From positions 2,177,001-2,241,000 of the forward strand of contig NZ_CP047289.1 in NCBI RefSeq assembly GCF_018279165.1: a DNA stretch of 64,000 bases, written 5' to 3'. Shown here piece after piece: positions 25,451-33,619 of the stretch; the stretch's first letter is position 1, and each line of letters starts with the position of its first letter. The translations under genes and the position numbers were made by a program. The notes beneath the pieces were generated by a model. The model was given only the letters and a program-made list of their open reading frames with translations, was not told where the DNA came from and made no database searches. Source of the DNA: Falsirhodobacter algicola (lineage in GTDB: Bacteria > Pseudomonadota > Alphaproteobacteria > Rhodobacterales > Rhodobacteraceae).

Positions 25451-26155
25451 ATGGCAGACACCACCGCGGCAGAGCCCACCGCGCGCAAGCGCGGCGCAGG
25501 GCCTCAATATGTCTATGACACGCTCCGCGACGAAATCCTCGATCTGGTCCTGCAACCCGGCAGCCCGATCGAAGAGACGCAGATCTCCGAGCGTCTGAAG
25601 GTGTCGCGCACGCCGATCCGCGAGGCGCTGGTGCGGCTTGCGGGCGAGGGGCTGGTCGCCACGCTTCCCAACCGCTCCACCATCGTGTCGCATATCGATT
25701 TTCTTCAGATGCAGAGCTTCTTCGACGCGATCACCCTCATGTACCGCGTCACGACGCGCCGCGCGGGCGAGCTGCACCAGCCCGCCGATCTGGAGATCAT
25801 CCGCGCCCGGCAGGACGATTTCGCGGCGGCGGTGGCCGAACAGAACGCGCGGCGCATGATTGCGACGAACCGCGATTTCCACTCCGCCATCGCCGATGCG
25901 GGGCGCAATCCCTATTACAGCGGGATGTTCGCACGGCTCTTGGATGACGGGCGGCGGCTGCTGCGGCTCTATTACCTGTCCTATCAGGATCAGTTGCCCG
26001 TCCAGTATGTGACCGAGCACGAGGACATCATCGCCGCCATCGCCGCCCGCGACGTGGAGGAGTGCGACCGGCTTGCCACCGCCCATGCCGCGCAGATCGT
26101 GGCCCAAGTGCAAAAGCTGCTGACGGGGGAAAAGCGGTCGGACATTCCGCTCTGA
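25451..26155 (+). CDS. GntR-family (FCD) regulator of the hydroxyproline genes
   Basis: A 234-residue regulator. The N-terminal winged helix is YVYDTLRDEILDLVLQPGSPIEETQISERLKVSRTPIREALVRLAGEGLV in shorter blocks (LKVSRTPIREAL is the recognition part). The C-terminal FCD domain has the metal-binding pattern (NRDFHSAI, TEHEDIIAAI, HAAQIV). ATG 25451 is preferred over an upstream GTG without a ribosome site. It heads a plus-strand unit with the DapA-like gene. The repeated ATAC-N5-GTAT sites nearby are the best candidates for its binding sites. Confidence 0.85.
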   Translation: MADTTAAEPTARKRGAGPQYVYDTLRDEILDLVLQPGSPIEETQISERLKVSRTPIREALVRLAGEGLVATLPNRSTIVSHIDFLQMQSFFDAITLMYRVTTRRAGELHQPADLEIIRARQDDFAAAVAEQNARRMIATNRDFHSAIADAGRNPYYSGMFARLLDDGRRLLRLYYLSYQDQLPVQYVTEHEDIIAAIAARDVEECDRLATAHAAQIVAQVQKLLTGEKRSDIPL

Positions 26156-26186
26156 TCTCCTGCCAGATTTTCTGTGCACAAATAAA

Positions 26187-26199
26187 ATACAAGACGTAT
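26187..26199. promoter_or_regulatory. GntR-type operator candidate 2, before the DapA-like gene
   Basis: ATAC-AAGAC-GTAT, 13 bases. It lies between the GntR stop and the DapA-like start, about 60 bases upstream of the latter. Confidence 0.6.
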
Positions 26200-26260
26200 A
26201 GTGATCGGGAGGGGTCCGAATCGCTGCGGGCCCGACGCACCCTGCTTTGTGGAGATGATG

Positions 26261-27205
26261 ATGAAAGCGGCAATTTTCTCGGGCTGCATTCCGGCGCTGA
26301 TGACGCCCTGCAAGCCCGACCGGACCCCCGATTTCGACGCGCTGGTGCGCAAGGCGCAGGCGTTGATCGCCGCCGGCATGTCGGCGGTGGTCTATTGCGG
26401 CTCCATGGGGGACTGGCCGCTTCTGACGGATGCCGAACGGATGGAGGGGGTGGAGCGTCTGGTCGCGGCCGGTGTTCCCGTCATCGTCGGCACCGGCGCG
26501 GTGAACACCAAGCTGGCCGTGGCCCATGCCGCCCATGCCGCCAAGGTGGGCGCGCAGGGCCTGATGGTGATCCCGCGCGTTCTGTCGCGCGGCCCGTCGC
26601 CCGTGGCGCAGCGCAATCATTTCAAGGCGATCCTCGCCGCCGCGCCGGAGCTTCCGGCCGTCATCTACAACAGCCCCTATTATGGCTTCCAGACGCGGGC
26701 CGATCTGTTCTTTGCACTGCGCGCCGAGCATCCGAACCTCGTCGGCTTCAAGGAGTTCGGCGGCGAGGATGACATGCGCTATGCCGCCGAGTTCATCACC
26801 AGCGCGGACGAGGATGTCTCGCTCATGATCGGGGTGGATACCTGCGTGGTGCATGGTTTCGTCAATTGCGGGGCCACGGGGGCGATCACCGGCATCGGCT
26901 GCGTTCTGCCGCGCGAGGTGCTGCATCTGGGCGCGCTCAGCGTGGCCGCGGCGCAGGGTGATGTCACCGCCCGCCGCCATGCGCTGGAACTGGAGGCGGC
27001 GCTGGCGGTGCTGTCCTCCTTCGACGAAGGGCCGGACCTCGTTCTCTATTTCAAGCATATGATGGTGCTGAAGGGGGATGCGGAATACGCGCTGCACTTC
27101 AACGAGGACGACGCCCTGACGCCCAGCCAGAAGGGCTTCGTGGAGGCGCAGCTCGCGCTCTTCGATCGCTGGTATGCCGATTGGAGCGCGAAGATCGCCG
27201 CCTGA
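26261..27205 (+). CDS. DapA-family lyase, probable pyrroline-4-hydroxy-2-carboxylate deaminase
   Basis: A 314-residue (beta/alpha)8 aldolase-type protein. The Schiff-base lysine is Lys164 (LVGFKEFGG) and the catalytic tyrosine Tyr136 (AVIYNSPYYG). Three ATGs in a row (26255-26261) follow GTGGAG; I give the last. Known members of this family in hydroxyproline catabolism deaminate and dehydrate 1-pyrroline-4-hydroxy-2-carboxylate to 2-oxoglutarate semialdehyde. The neighbouring epimerase and D-amino-acid oxidoreductase make that reaction the best guess. Confidence 0.78.
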   Translation: MKAAIFSGCIPALMTPCKPDRTPDFDALVRKAQALIAAGMSAVVYCGSMGDWPLLTDAERMEGVERLVAAGVPVIVGTGAVNTKLAVAHAAHAAKVGAQGLMVIPRVLSRGPSPVAQRNHFKAILAAAPELPAVIYNSPYYGFQTRADLFFALRAEHPNLVGFKEFGGEDDMRYAAEFITSADEDVSLMIGVDTCVVHGFVNCGATGAITGIGCVLPREVLHLGALSVAAAQGDVTARRHALELEAALAVLSSFDEGPDLVLYFKHMMVLKGDAEYALHFNEDDALTPSQKGFVEAQLALFDRWYADWSAKIAA

Positions 27206-27238
27206 GATACCGGCCCCGGTTGCCCGAAGCCGATGCGC

Positions 27239-28264
27239 TTATACCGCGTCCAAGCCCTGCGCCGCCAGCCGCGCCAGAAGCGCGCGCTCGGCGGCGCTGA
27301 GGCTGACACCCTCGCGCAGCGACCGCGCGCGCGCCGCGAACCGCCGCTGCGAGGGCAGGCGGGCCCCCTGATCCAAGATCGCCTCGAACAGGATCTCGGC
27401 CCGCTGCAGCGGATCGTGGCCGCGCTTGCGGGCGAAATGCTCGGGATCGAAGGCGATGACGATCTCTCCGTGATGCGGCGACAGGGCGGTCGTGCCGAGA
27501 TAATCCAGCGCCTCGGGGCTCGTCAGATCGCCGATCATCACCCCGGCCAGAAGTTCGATCATCGTGACGATGGCCGATCCCTTGTGCCCGCCGAAGGGCA
27601 GCATCGCCCCATCGAGCGCGGCGGCCGGATCGGTGGTGGGCCGCCCTTCGGCATCGACGGCCCAGCCTTCGGGCAGGGGGGTGCCGGCTTGGCGGTGCAG
27701 CTCGATCTCCCCCCGCGCGGCGACCGAGGTCGCGAAATCGAAGACATAGGGCGGCTCGTCCCGGCGCGGCCATGCGAAGGCCAGCGGGTTGGTTCCCAGA
27801 AGCGCCCGGTTGCCCCCCGTGGGCGCGACGGTGGCATAGCTCGGGCACATCGCCAGCGCCGCAAGGCCCCGGTCCGCCAGCGCCTCCACCTCGGGCCAGA
27901 GGGCGGAGAAATGGGTGCAGCCGTTGATCGCCATCACCGCAACGCCATGCGTGCGGGTGCGCGCCTCCAGCGCGGGCAGGCCAAGATCGAAGGCGGCGGG
28001 GGCAAAGGCGCCCGCCGCATCCACATGCACCACCGGCCCGTCGCCCGCATCCACCTGCGGCACCGCCCGCCCATCGACCTTTCCGGCCTTCACCGTGCGC
28101 AGGCACCCTTCGATCCGGTAGATGCCATGGGACTTGCAGGCGTCGCGTTCACCCGCCACGATGACCGCAGCCACCGTACGCGCCTGATGCGCGCTGAGCC
28201 CGGCCGTTTCGAAAATGCCGGTCACCAGCGCATCCAGATCCGGAATGGAGATCGTGTCGGTCAT
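27239..28264 (-). CDS. Ldh2-family imine reductase (probable pyrroline-2-carboxylate reductase)
   Basis: A 341-residue member of the malate/L-lactate dehydrogenase 2 (DpkA/YiaK/AllD) superfamily. Family marks are AGERDACKSHGIYRIEG, GVAVMAINGCTHFSALWPEVE, the nucleotide region TGGNRALLGTNPLAFAWPR and PFGGHKGSAIVTMIELLAG. In hydroxyproline clusters, members reduce 1-pyrroline-2-carboxylate, formed from 3-hydroxyprolines, to L-proline with NAD(P)H. ATG 28264 is the start that fits the family. Convergent with the DapA-like gene. Its promoter region is shared with the ABC operon and holds two operator candidates. Confidence 0.82.
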   Translation of the reverse strand: MTDTISIPDLDALVTGIFETAGLSAHQARTVAAVIVAGERDACKSHGIYRIEGCLRTVKAGKVDGRAVPQVDAGDGPVVHVDAAGAFAPAAFDLGLPALEARTRTHGVAVMAINGCTHFSALWPEVEALADRGLAALAMCPSYATVAPTGGNRALLGTNPLAFAWPRRDEPPYVFDFATSVAARGEIELHRQAGTPLPEGWAVDAEGRPTTDPAAALDGAMLPFGGHKGSAIVTMIELLAGVMIGDLTSPEALDYLGTTALSPHHGEIVIAFDPEHFARKRGHDPLQRAEILFEAILDQGARLPSQRRFAARARSLREGVSLSAAERALLARLAAQGLDAV

Positions 28265-28292
28265 CGCACCGCCCCTGTCGTGTATTTTGTGG

Positions 28293-28305
28293 ATACAAGT
28301 CGTAT
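28293..28305. promoter_or_regulatory. GntR-type operator candidate 3
   Basis: ATAC-AAGTC-GTAT, flanked by GG and CC that extend it to a six-base palindrome (GGATAC/GTATCC). It lies 29 bases before the Ldh2-type gene start. Confidence 0.62.
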
Positions 28306-28358
28306 CCAAAGCCCTTCGCGGCGGCAAGGGCGCTGCGGACATCCCTGTGCGCACTTGT

Positions 28359-28371
28359 ATACGACTTGTAT
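28359..28371. promoter_or_regulatory. GntR-type operator candidate 4
   Basis: ATAC-GACTT-GTAT. This is candidate 3 in reverse orientation with the same central five bases, 53 bases away in the divergent promoter region of the ABC operon. Confidence 0.62.
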
Positions 28372-28465
28372 TTCGTCATTGCTTTATGCGGACGCTCCCC
28401 CGATAGTGAACCAAGAATCGATCGGAAAAAAGATCGACGGTCAGCATCCACAGGGAGACGGATAG

Positions 28466-29272
28466 ATGAAAACCTCTACGCTTGCCTTCACGTTCCTCGC
28501 GGCCTCGGGCCTTGCCTTGCCCGCCGCAGCCGACGCGCTCGATGACATCATCTCTTCGGGGGAGCTGCGCTGCGCCGTCGTGCTCGATTTCCCCCCCATG
28601 GGTTCGCGCGACGAAAACAACAACCCGATCGGCTTCGATGTCGATTACTGCAACGATCTGGCCGCTGCGCTGGGCGTCGAGGCCGAAATCGTCGAAACCC
28701 CGTTCCCCGAGCGTATTCCGGCCCTGATGTCGGGCCGCGTCGATGTGGGCGTCGCCTCCACCTCGGACACGCTGGAACGCGCCAAGACGGTCGGGATGAG
28801 CATTCCCTACTTCGCCTTCGAAATGGCCGTCACGGCGCGCGACGGCTCGGGCGTGACCTCGTTCGATACGATGAAGGGCAAGACCGTCGGCGCCACCGCC
28901 GGCACCTATGAGGCGATCGCCCTGCAGGAGCAGGTGGATGCATGGGGCGAGGGCAGCTTCCGCCCGTATCAGACGCAGGCCGACGTGTTCCTCGCGCTCG
29001 CCCAAGGGCAGATCGACGCCACCGTCTCCACCTCCACCGTGGCGCAGGCCAATGTCAAAAGCGGCAATTTCGAAGGCATCTCGGTCGTCGGCATGGCCCC
29101 GTTCGACACCGATTACGTCTCGCTCTTCGCCATGCGCGAGGAATACGGCCTGATCAACTATCTCAACCTCTTCATCAACCAGCAGGTCCGCACCGGCCGT
29201 TATGCCGAACTCTATGAGAAATGGGTCGGCGGCGAGGTTCCCGATCTGACCGTGGGCAGCGTCTACCGCTGA
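28466..29272 (+). CDS. Amino-acid ABC transporter periplasmic binding protein (hydroxyproline island)
   Basis: A 268-residue family-3 solute-binding protein. It has a signal peptide (LAFTFLAASGLALPAAADA), then LRCAVVLDFPPMGSRDENNNPIGFDVDYCNDLAAALG and SGRVDVGVASTSDTLERAKTVGMS as separate conserved blocks, which carry the amino-acid carboxylate/ammonium contacts. It should capture a hydroxyproline isomer or betaine-like compound in the periplasm. First gene of a six-gene plus-strand run (binding protein, two permeases, ATPase, FAD enzyme, epimerase). Confidence 0.88.
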   Translation: MKTSTLAFTFLAASGLALPAAADALDDIISSGELRCAVVLDFPPMGSRDENNNPIGFDVDYCNDLAAALGVEAEIVETPFPERIPALMSGRVDVGVASTSDTLERAKTVGMSIPYFAFEMAVTARDGSGVTSFDTMKGKTVGATAGTYEAIALQEQVDAWGEGSFRPYQTQADVFLALAQGQIDATVSTSTVAQANVKSGNFEGISVVGMAPFDTDYVSLFAMREEYGLINYLNLFINQQVRTGRYAELYEKWVGGEVPDLTVGSVYR

Positions 29273-29282
29273 TCCCGACGTT

Positions 29283-29303
29283 GCGGTGGCCCCCGGCCAC
29301 CGC
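29283..29303 (+). other. Hairpin after the binding-protein gene
   Basis: GCGGTGGCC and GGCCACCGC form a perfect 9-bp stem with a 3-base loop, ten bases after the stop, followed by CTTTCCC. Probably a partial terminator or RNA stabiliser that keeps the binding protein in excess over the permeases. Confidence 0.55.
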
Positions 29304-29325
29304 CTTTCCCGGCCCGTGAGAGATC

Positions 29326-29991
29326 ATGTTCAACTACAGTTTCCGCTGGAATCAGGCATTGCAGGCCCTGCCGCAGATGCTGGAAGGGGCGCTGGTCACG
29401 CTGCAGATCGCCATCCTGTCGATGGCGATCGGTATCGTCATCGCGATCGTGCTGACGCTGTTTCGCCTGTCGGGCAGCAAGGCGCTGTCGGCGCTGGCGC
29501 AGACATGGGTGGAGGTGGCGCGCAACACGCCCGCGCTGTTCCAGATCTACATGGCGCATTTCGGCCTCGGTGCCTTCGGCATCCATCTCAGCCCCTATGC
29601 GTCGCTGCTTCTGGGCATCACCTTCAACAATGCCGGCTATCTGGCGGAAAACTTCCGCGGGGCGCTGAAGGCGATCCCCGAAACGCAGATCCGCGCCGGG
29701 CGCTCGCTCGGGATGCCGCAATTGCAGGCCTTCCGGCTGATCGTCATGCCGCAGATGCTGCGCATCGCCTTCCTGCCCGCGACCAACCAGATGATCTGGG
29801 CCATCCTGATGACCTCGCTCGGGGTGACGGTGGGGATGAACACCGACCTTGCGGGCGTCACGCAGGATCTGAACGCGCGGTCCTTCCGCACCTTCGAATT
29901 CTTCGCACTGGCCGCCGTGATCTACTACGTCATCGCCAAGGTCGTCATGCTGGCCGCGCGCGGCATCGCATGGCGCATGTTCCGGTACTGA
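29326..29991 (+). CDS. Amino-acid ABC transporter permease 1
   Basis: A 221-residue HisM/GlnP-type inner-membrane permease. It has five hydrophobic segments and the EAA loop NFRGALKAIPETQIRAGRSLGM that docks to the ATPase. The N-terminal segment (LPQMLEGALVTLQIAILSM) is typical of polar amino acid permeases. It pairs with the next gene. Confidence 0.9.
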   Translation: MFNYSFRWNQALQALPQMLEGALVTLQIAILSMAIGIVIAIVLTLFRLSGSKALSALAQTWVEVARNTPALFQIYMAHFGLGAFGIHLSPYASLLLGITFNNAGYLAENFRGALKAIPETQIRAGRSLGMPQLQAFRLIVMPQMLRIAFLPATNQMIWAILMTSLGVTVGMNTDLAGVTQDLNARSFRTFEFFALAAVIYYVIAKVVMLAARGIAWRMFRY

Positions 29992-30000
29992 GAGGTGGAT

Positions 30001-30654
30001 ATGTTCGATACGGCTCTCTCATGGAACGACATGATGTTCCTCGCCAAGGGGGCGGGGATGACGCTGATGGTCACGGCGGTGTCGGTGTTCGCCGGTACGA
30101 TCCTCGGGGTGATCTGCGGCATCGTCCGGGTGCAGGCCGGGCCGATCTGGTCGGCGCCGCTGGCCTTCGTGCTCGACATCTTCCGCTCGGTCCCGCTGCT
30201 GATCCAACTGGTGCTCGGCAATGCGATGCAGGCGATCGCGCGGCTCGGCTGGGATCCCTTCACCACCTCCTGCGTGGTCCTCTCGCTCTATACTGCCGCC
30301 TATTGCACCGAGATCGTGCGCGGCGGGATCGAGGCGGTTCCGGCCCCGACACGGCGGGCCGCCCGCTCGCTCGGGATGACGTGGTGGCACGACATGCGCT
30401 ATATCGTGGCGCCGCTGGCCACGCGGGTCTCGCTGCCCGCTTGGATCGGGCTGACGCTGGGCGTGATGAAGGATTCGGCGCTGGTGCTCTGGCTCGGCCT
30501 GATCGAGTTGCTGCGCGCCTCGCAGATCCTCGTGACGCGCCTGCAGGAACCGCTGTTCATCCTGATCGTCTGCGGCGCCATCTATTTTCTTCTCAGCTTC
30601 CCGATAGCGCGCCTTGGCGGTTATCTCGAAAAACGGTGGTCTCCCCATGATTGA
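30001..30654 (+). CDS. Amino-acid ABC transporter permease 2
   Basis: A 217-residue HisM-type permease; EAA loop VRGGIEAVPAPTRRAARSLGM. ATG 30001 has GAGGTGG immediately upstream, better than the in-frame GTG at 29995. The stop overlaps the ATPase start by eight bases. Confidence 0.9.
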   Translation: MFDTALSWNDMMFLAKGAGMTLMVTAVSVFAGTILGVICGIVRVQAGPIWSAPLAFVLDIFRSVPLLIQLVLGNAMQAIARLGWDPFTTSCVVLSLYTAAYCTEIVRGGIEAVPAPTRRAARSLGMTWWHDMRYIVAPLATRVSLPAWIGLTLGVMKDSALVLWLGLIELLRASQILVTRLQEPLFILIVCGAIYFLLSFPIARLGGYLEKRWSPHD

Positions 30655-31369
30655 GATTCAGAACGTCCGCAAATCCTTCGGCCCGCTGGAGGTGCTGAAG
30701 GGCATCGACCTGACGGTGGCCAAGGGCGAGGTGCTGACTGTCATCGGCGGATCGGGGTCGGGCAAGTCCACGCTCTTGACCTGCATCAACGGGCTGGAGC
30801 CGATCGATTCCGGCCGCATCCTGATCGACGGCACCGAGGTGCATGCCAAGGGCACCGACCTGAACCGCCTGCGCCGCAAGGTCGGGATCGTGTTCCAGTC
30901 GTGGAACGCCTTTCCGCATCTGACGGTGCTGCAGAACGTCATGCTGGCCCCGCAAAAGGTGCTGGGCATCCCCGAGGCCGAGGCCGAGGCGATCGCCGTG
31001 AAGCAGTTGAGCCATGTCGGCCTTGGCGAAAAGCTGAACGTCTATCCCAGCCGCCTGTCGGGCGGGCAGCAGCAGCGCATGGCGATCGCCCGCGCGCTGG
31101 CCATGTCGCCCGATTACATGCTGTTCGACGAGGTGACCTCGGCGCTCGATCCGCAACTGGTGGGCGAGGTGCTGGATACGCTGCGGATGCTCGCCTCCGA
31201 GGGGATGACGATGATCTGCGTCACCCATGAGATGAAGTTCGCGCGTGAGGTGTCCGACCGCGTGGCCTTCTTCCACAAGGGCGTGATGCTGGAGATCGCA
31301 GAGCCGACCGAGTTCTTCGGCGCACCCCGCGCGCCTGAGCTTCAGGCCTTCTTGGCGTCCACCCACTAG
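30647..31369 (+). CDS. Amino-acid ABC transporter ATP-binding protein
   Basis: A 240-residue GlnQ/HisP-type ATPase. Walker A is GGSGSGKST, the signature is LSGGQQQRMAIARAL, Walker B is YMLFDEVTSALDP, and the switch histidine is in CVTHEM. Full length. It drives import of the amino acid captured by the binding protein at 28466. One base separates it from the FAD enzyme gene. Confidence 0.93.
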   Translation: MIEIQNVRKSFGPLEVLKGIDLTVAKGEVLTVIGGSGSGKSTLLTCINGLEPIDSGRILIDGTEVHAKGTDLNRLRRKVGIVFQSWNAFPHLTVLQNVMLAPQKVLGIPEAEAEAIAVKQLSHVGLGEKLNVYPSRLSGGQQQRMAIARALAMSPDYMLFDEVTSALDPQLVGEVLDTLRMLASEGMTMICVTHEMKFAREVSDRVAFFHKGVMLEIAEPTEFFGAPRAPELQAFLASTH

Positions 31370-31370
31370 G

Positions 31371-32585
31371 ATGCGGATCATCGTGATCGGCGCCGGCGTC
31401 GTCGGCCTGTCGGCAGCCCTTGCGCTGCAGGCGGAGGGCCATGACGTCACCGTTCTGGACCGCGAGGGGCCGGCGGCGGGCGCGTCGGCGGGCAATGCCG
31501 GGGCGTTTGCCTTTTCGGACATCCTGCCGCTCGCCTCGCCCGGCATTCTGCGCAAGGCGCCGCGCTGGTTGATGGACCCGCTCGGCCCGCTGTCGATCCC
31601 GCCGGCCTATGCCCCCCGCATCGCGCCGTGGATGTTCCGCTTCTGGCGGGCCTGCGCGCCGGGGCGGGTCGCGGCCTCCACCGCCGCGCAGACCGCGCTG
31701 ATGGATCTGTCGAAGGCCGAACTCGAACCGTTCCTGCAGCGCAGCGGCACCGCCCCCATGCTGCGCCGCGACGGCAATCTGCAACTCTACGAAACCGAGG
31801 CCGAGTTCCGCGCCGCGAAGCCCGGCTGGGATCTGCGCGCGAACCACGGCATCCCCTTCCGCCACATGACCGCCGAAGAGATGGCCGAGCTGCAGCCCGG
31901 CCTTTCGCCGCGTTTCATCCGGGGCACCTTCACGCCCGATTGGTATTCCATCGCCGATCCGCGCCTCTATACGCTGGCGCTGGCCGAACGGCTGGTATCG
32001 CAGGGCGGGCGCATCCGGCGGGCCGACATCGCCGCGCTTCAGATCGGCGCGCGCATCGGTGTGGACGGGCAGATGGCCGACCGCGTGGTGATCGCGGCGG
32101 GCGCCCATTCGCGCCGTCTGGCGGCCCTCGCCGGCGACCGTGTCCCGCTGGAGACGGAGCGCGGCTACAACACCACCCTGCCGCCGGATGCGGTGGATCT
32201 GCGCTGTCAACTGACTTTCGGCGGCCATGGCTTCGTCATCTCGCGGCTCTCGACCGGGATCCGTGTCGGCGGCGCGGTGGAATTGGGCGGGCTGGACCGC
32301 GCGCCCGATTTCCGCCGGTCCGATGCGATGCTGGCCAAGGCCGCCCGCTTCCTGCCCGCGCTGCGGACCGATGGCGGCACCCGCTGGATGGGGTTCCGCC
32401 CGTCGCTGCCCGACAGCCTGCCGGTGATCGGGCGGGCGCGGGCCTCGGGGCAGGTGCTCTATGCCTTCGGGCACGGCCATCTGGGGCTGACGCAATCGGC
32501 CGGAACGGCGCGGCTGATCGCCGATCTCGTGGCCGGGCGCACGCCCGCGATCGATCCGACCCCCTTCTCCGCACAAAGGTTCTGA
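31371..32585 (+). CDS. FAD-dependent D-amino-acid oxidoreductase (probable D-hydroxyproline dehydrogenase)
   Basis: A 404-residue DAO-family flavoprotein. The dinucleotide motif is VIGAGVVGLSAALALQAEG at the start, followed by GPAAGASAGNAGAFAFSDI as in DadA. The C-terminal FAD block is FGHGHLGLTQSAGTARLIADLV. In hydroxyproline pathways it oxidises cis-4-hydroxy-D-proline to 1-pyrroline-4-hydroxy-2-carboxylate, the product of the adjacent epimerase being its substrate. The tight spacing (1 base on each side) with the ABC ATPase and the epimerase supports this. Confidence 0.85.
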   Translation: MRIIVIGAGVVGLSAALALQAEGHDVTVLDREGPAAGASAGNAGAFAFSDILPLASPGILRKAPRWLMDPLGPLSIPPAYAPRIAPWMFRFWRACAPGRVAASTAAQTALMDLSKAELEPFLQRSGTAPMLRRDGNLQLYETEAEFRAAKPGWDLRANHGIPFRHMTAEEMAELQPGLSPRFIRGTFTPDWYSIADPRLYTLALAERLVSQGGRIRRADIAALQIGARIGVDGQMADRVVIAAGAHSRRLAALAGDRVPLETERGYNTTLPPDAVDLRCQLTFGGHGFVISRLSTGIRVGGAVELGGLDRAPDFRRSDAMLAKAARFLPALRTDGGTRWMGFRPSLPDSLPVIGRARASGQVLYAFGHGHLGLTQSAGTARLIADLVAGRTPAIDPTPFSAQRF

Positions 32586-32586
32586 C

Positions 32587-33588
32587 ATGGCGACCCATAC
32601 CTTCTCCTGCATCGACGGGCATACCTGCGGCAATCCCGTCCGGCTCGTTTCGGGCGGGGGGCCGCGCCTCGATGGGGCCACCATGCTGGAGCGGCGGGCC
32701 CATTTCCTGCGCGACCACGACTGGGTGCGCACCGGGCTGATGTACGAACCGCGCGGGCACGACATGATGTCCGGCTCCATCCTCTATCCGCCGACGCGCC
32801 CTGATTGCGACATCGGCGTGCTGTTCATCGAAACCTCGGGCTGTCTGCCGATGTGCGGGCACGGCACCATCGGCACCATCACCATGGCGATCGAGAACGG
32901 CCTCGTCACCCCGCGCATACCGGGGCAGCTGTCCATCGACACGCCGGCCGGAAAGGTGGACATCACCTACCGCCAAGAGGGCCGCTTCGTGGAGGAAGTG
33001 CGTCTGACCAACGTGCCGGGCTTTCTGCATTCCGAAGGGCTGACCGCCGAGGTGGAGGGCCTTGGCGAGATCGTGGTCGATGTGGCCTATGGCGGCAACT
33101 TCTATGCCATCGTGGAGCCGCAGCGGAACTTCCGCGACATGGCCGACCATTCGGCGGGCGAGCTGATCGGCTGGTCGCGCCTCTTGCGCGCGGCGTTGAA
33201 CGCCAAATACGAGTTCGTTCATCCCGAACATCCCGCCATCTGCGGGCTGTCGCATATCCAATGGACGGGCGCGCCGACGGTGGCGGGCGCCCATGCGCGC
33301 AACGCGGTGTTCTACGGGGAAAAGGCGATCGACCGCTCGCCCTGCGGCACGGGCACCTCGGCGCGGATGGCGCAACTGGCGGCGCGCGGCGCGCTGGCCG
33401 TGGGGGATGAGTTCGTGCACGAATCCATCATCGGCAGCCTGTTCCGGGGCCGGGTGGAGGGCGCGACCACCGTCGCGGGCCGCGCGGCGATCATCCCCTC
33501 CATCGCCGGATGGGCGCGGATGACGGGCTACAACACCATCTTCATCGACGACCGCGATCCCTTCGCCCATGGTTTCGTCGTGACCTGA
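32587..33588 (+). CDS. 4-hydroxyproline 2-epimerase (proline racemase family, Cys/Cys)
   Basis: A 333-residue proline racemase fold protein. The first catalytic cysteine is Cys90 in PMCGHGTIGT, the second Cys253 in SPCGTGTSAR. The Cys/Cys pair fits epimerases or racemases rather than the dehydratases of the family. In this neighbourhood it should interconvert trans-4-hydroxy-L-proline and cis-4-hydroxy-D-proline. Last gene of the plus-strand run, ending at a hairpin before the convergent aconitase X gene. Confidence 0.9.
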   Translation: MATHTFSCIDGHTCGNPVRLVSGGGPRLDGATMLERRAHFLRDHDWVRTGLMYEPRGHDMMSGSILYPPTRPDCDIGVLFIETSGCLPMCGHGTIGTITMAIENGLVTPRIPGQLSIDTPAGKVDITYRQEGRFVEEVRLTNVPGFLHSEGLTAEVEGLGEIVVDVAYGGNFYAIVEPQRNFRDMADHSAGELIGWSRLLRAALNAKYEFVHPEHPAICGLSHIQWTGAPTVAGAHARNAVFYGEKAIDRSPCGTGTSARMAQLAARGALAVGDEFVHESIIGSLFRGRVEGATTVAGRAAIIPSIAGWARMTGYNTIFIDDRDPFAHGFVVT

Positions 33589-33597
33589 GCGAAGGGT

Positions 33598-33616
33598 CGG
33601 GCGCCCTCTGCGCCCG
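33598..33616. terminator. Hairpin between convergent epimerase and aconitase X genes
   Basis: CGGGCGC-CCTCT-GCGCCCG, a perfect 7-bp stem, lies between the two stop codons. No T-run. Confidence 0.5.
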
Positions 33617-33619
33617 GCC

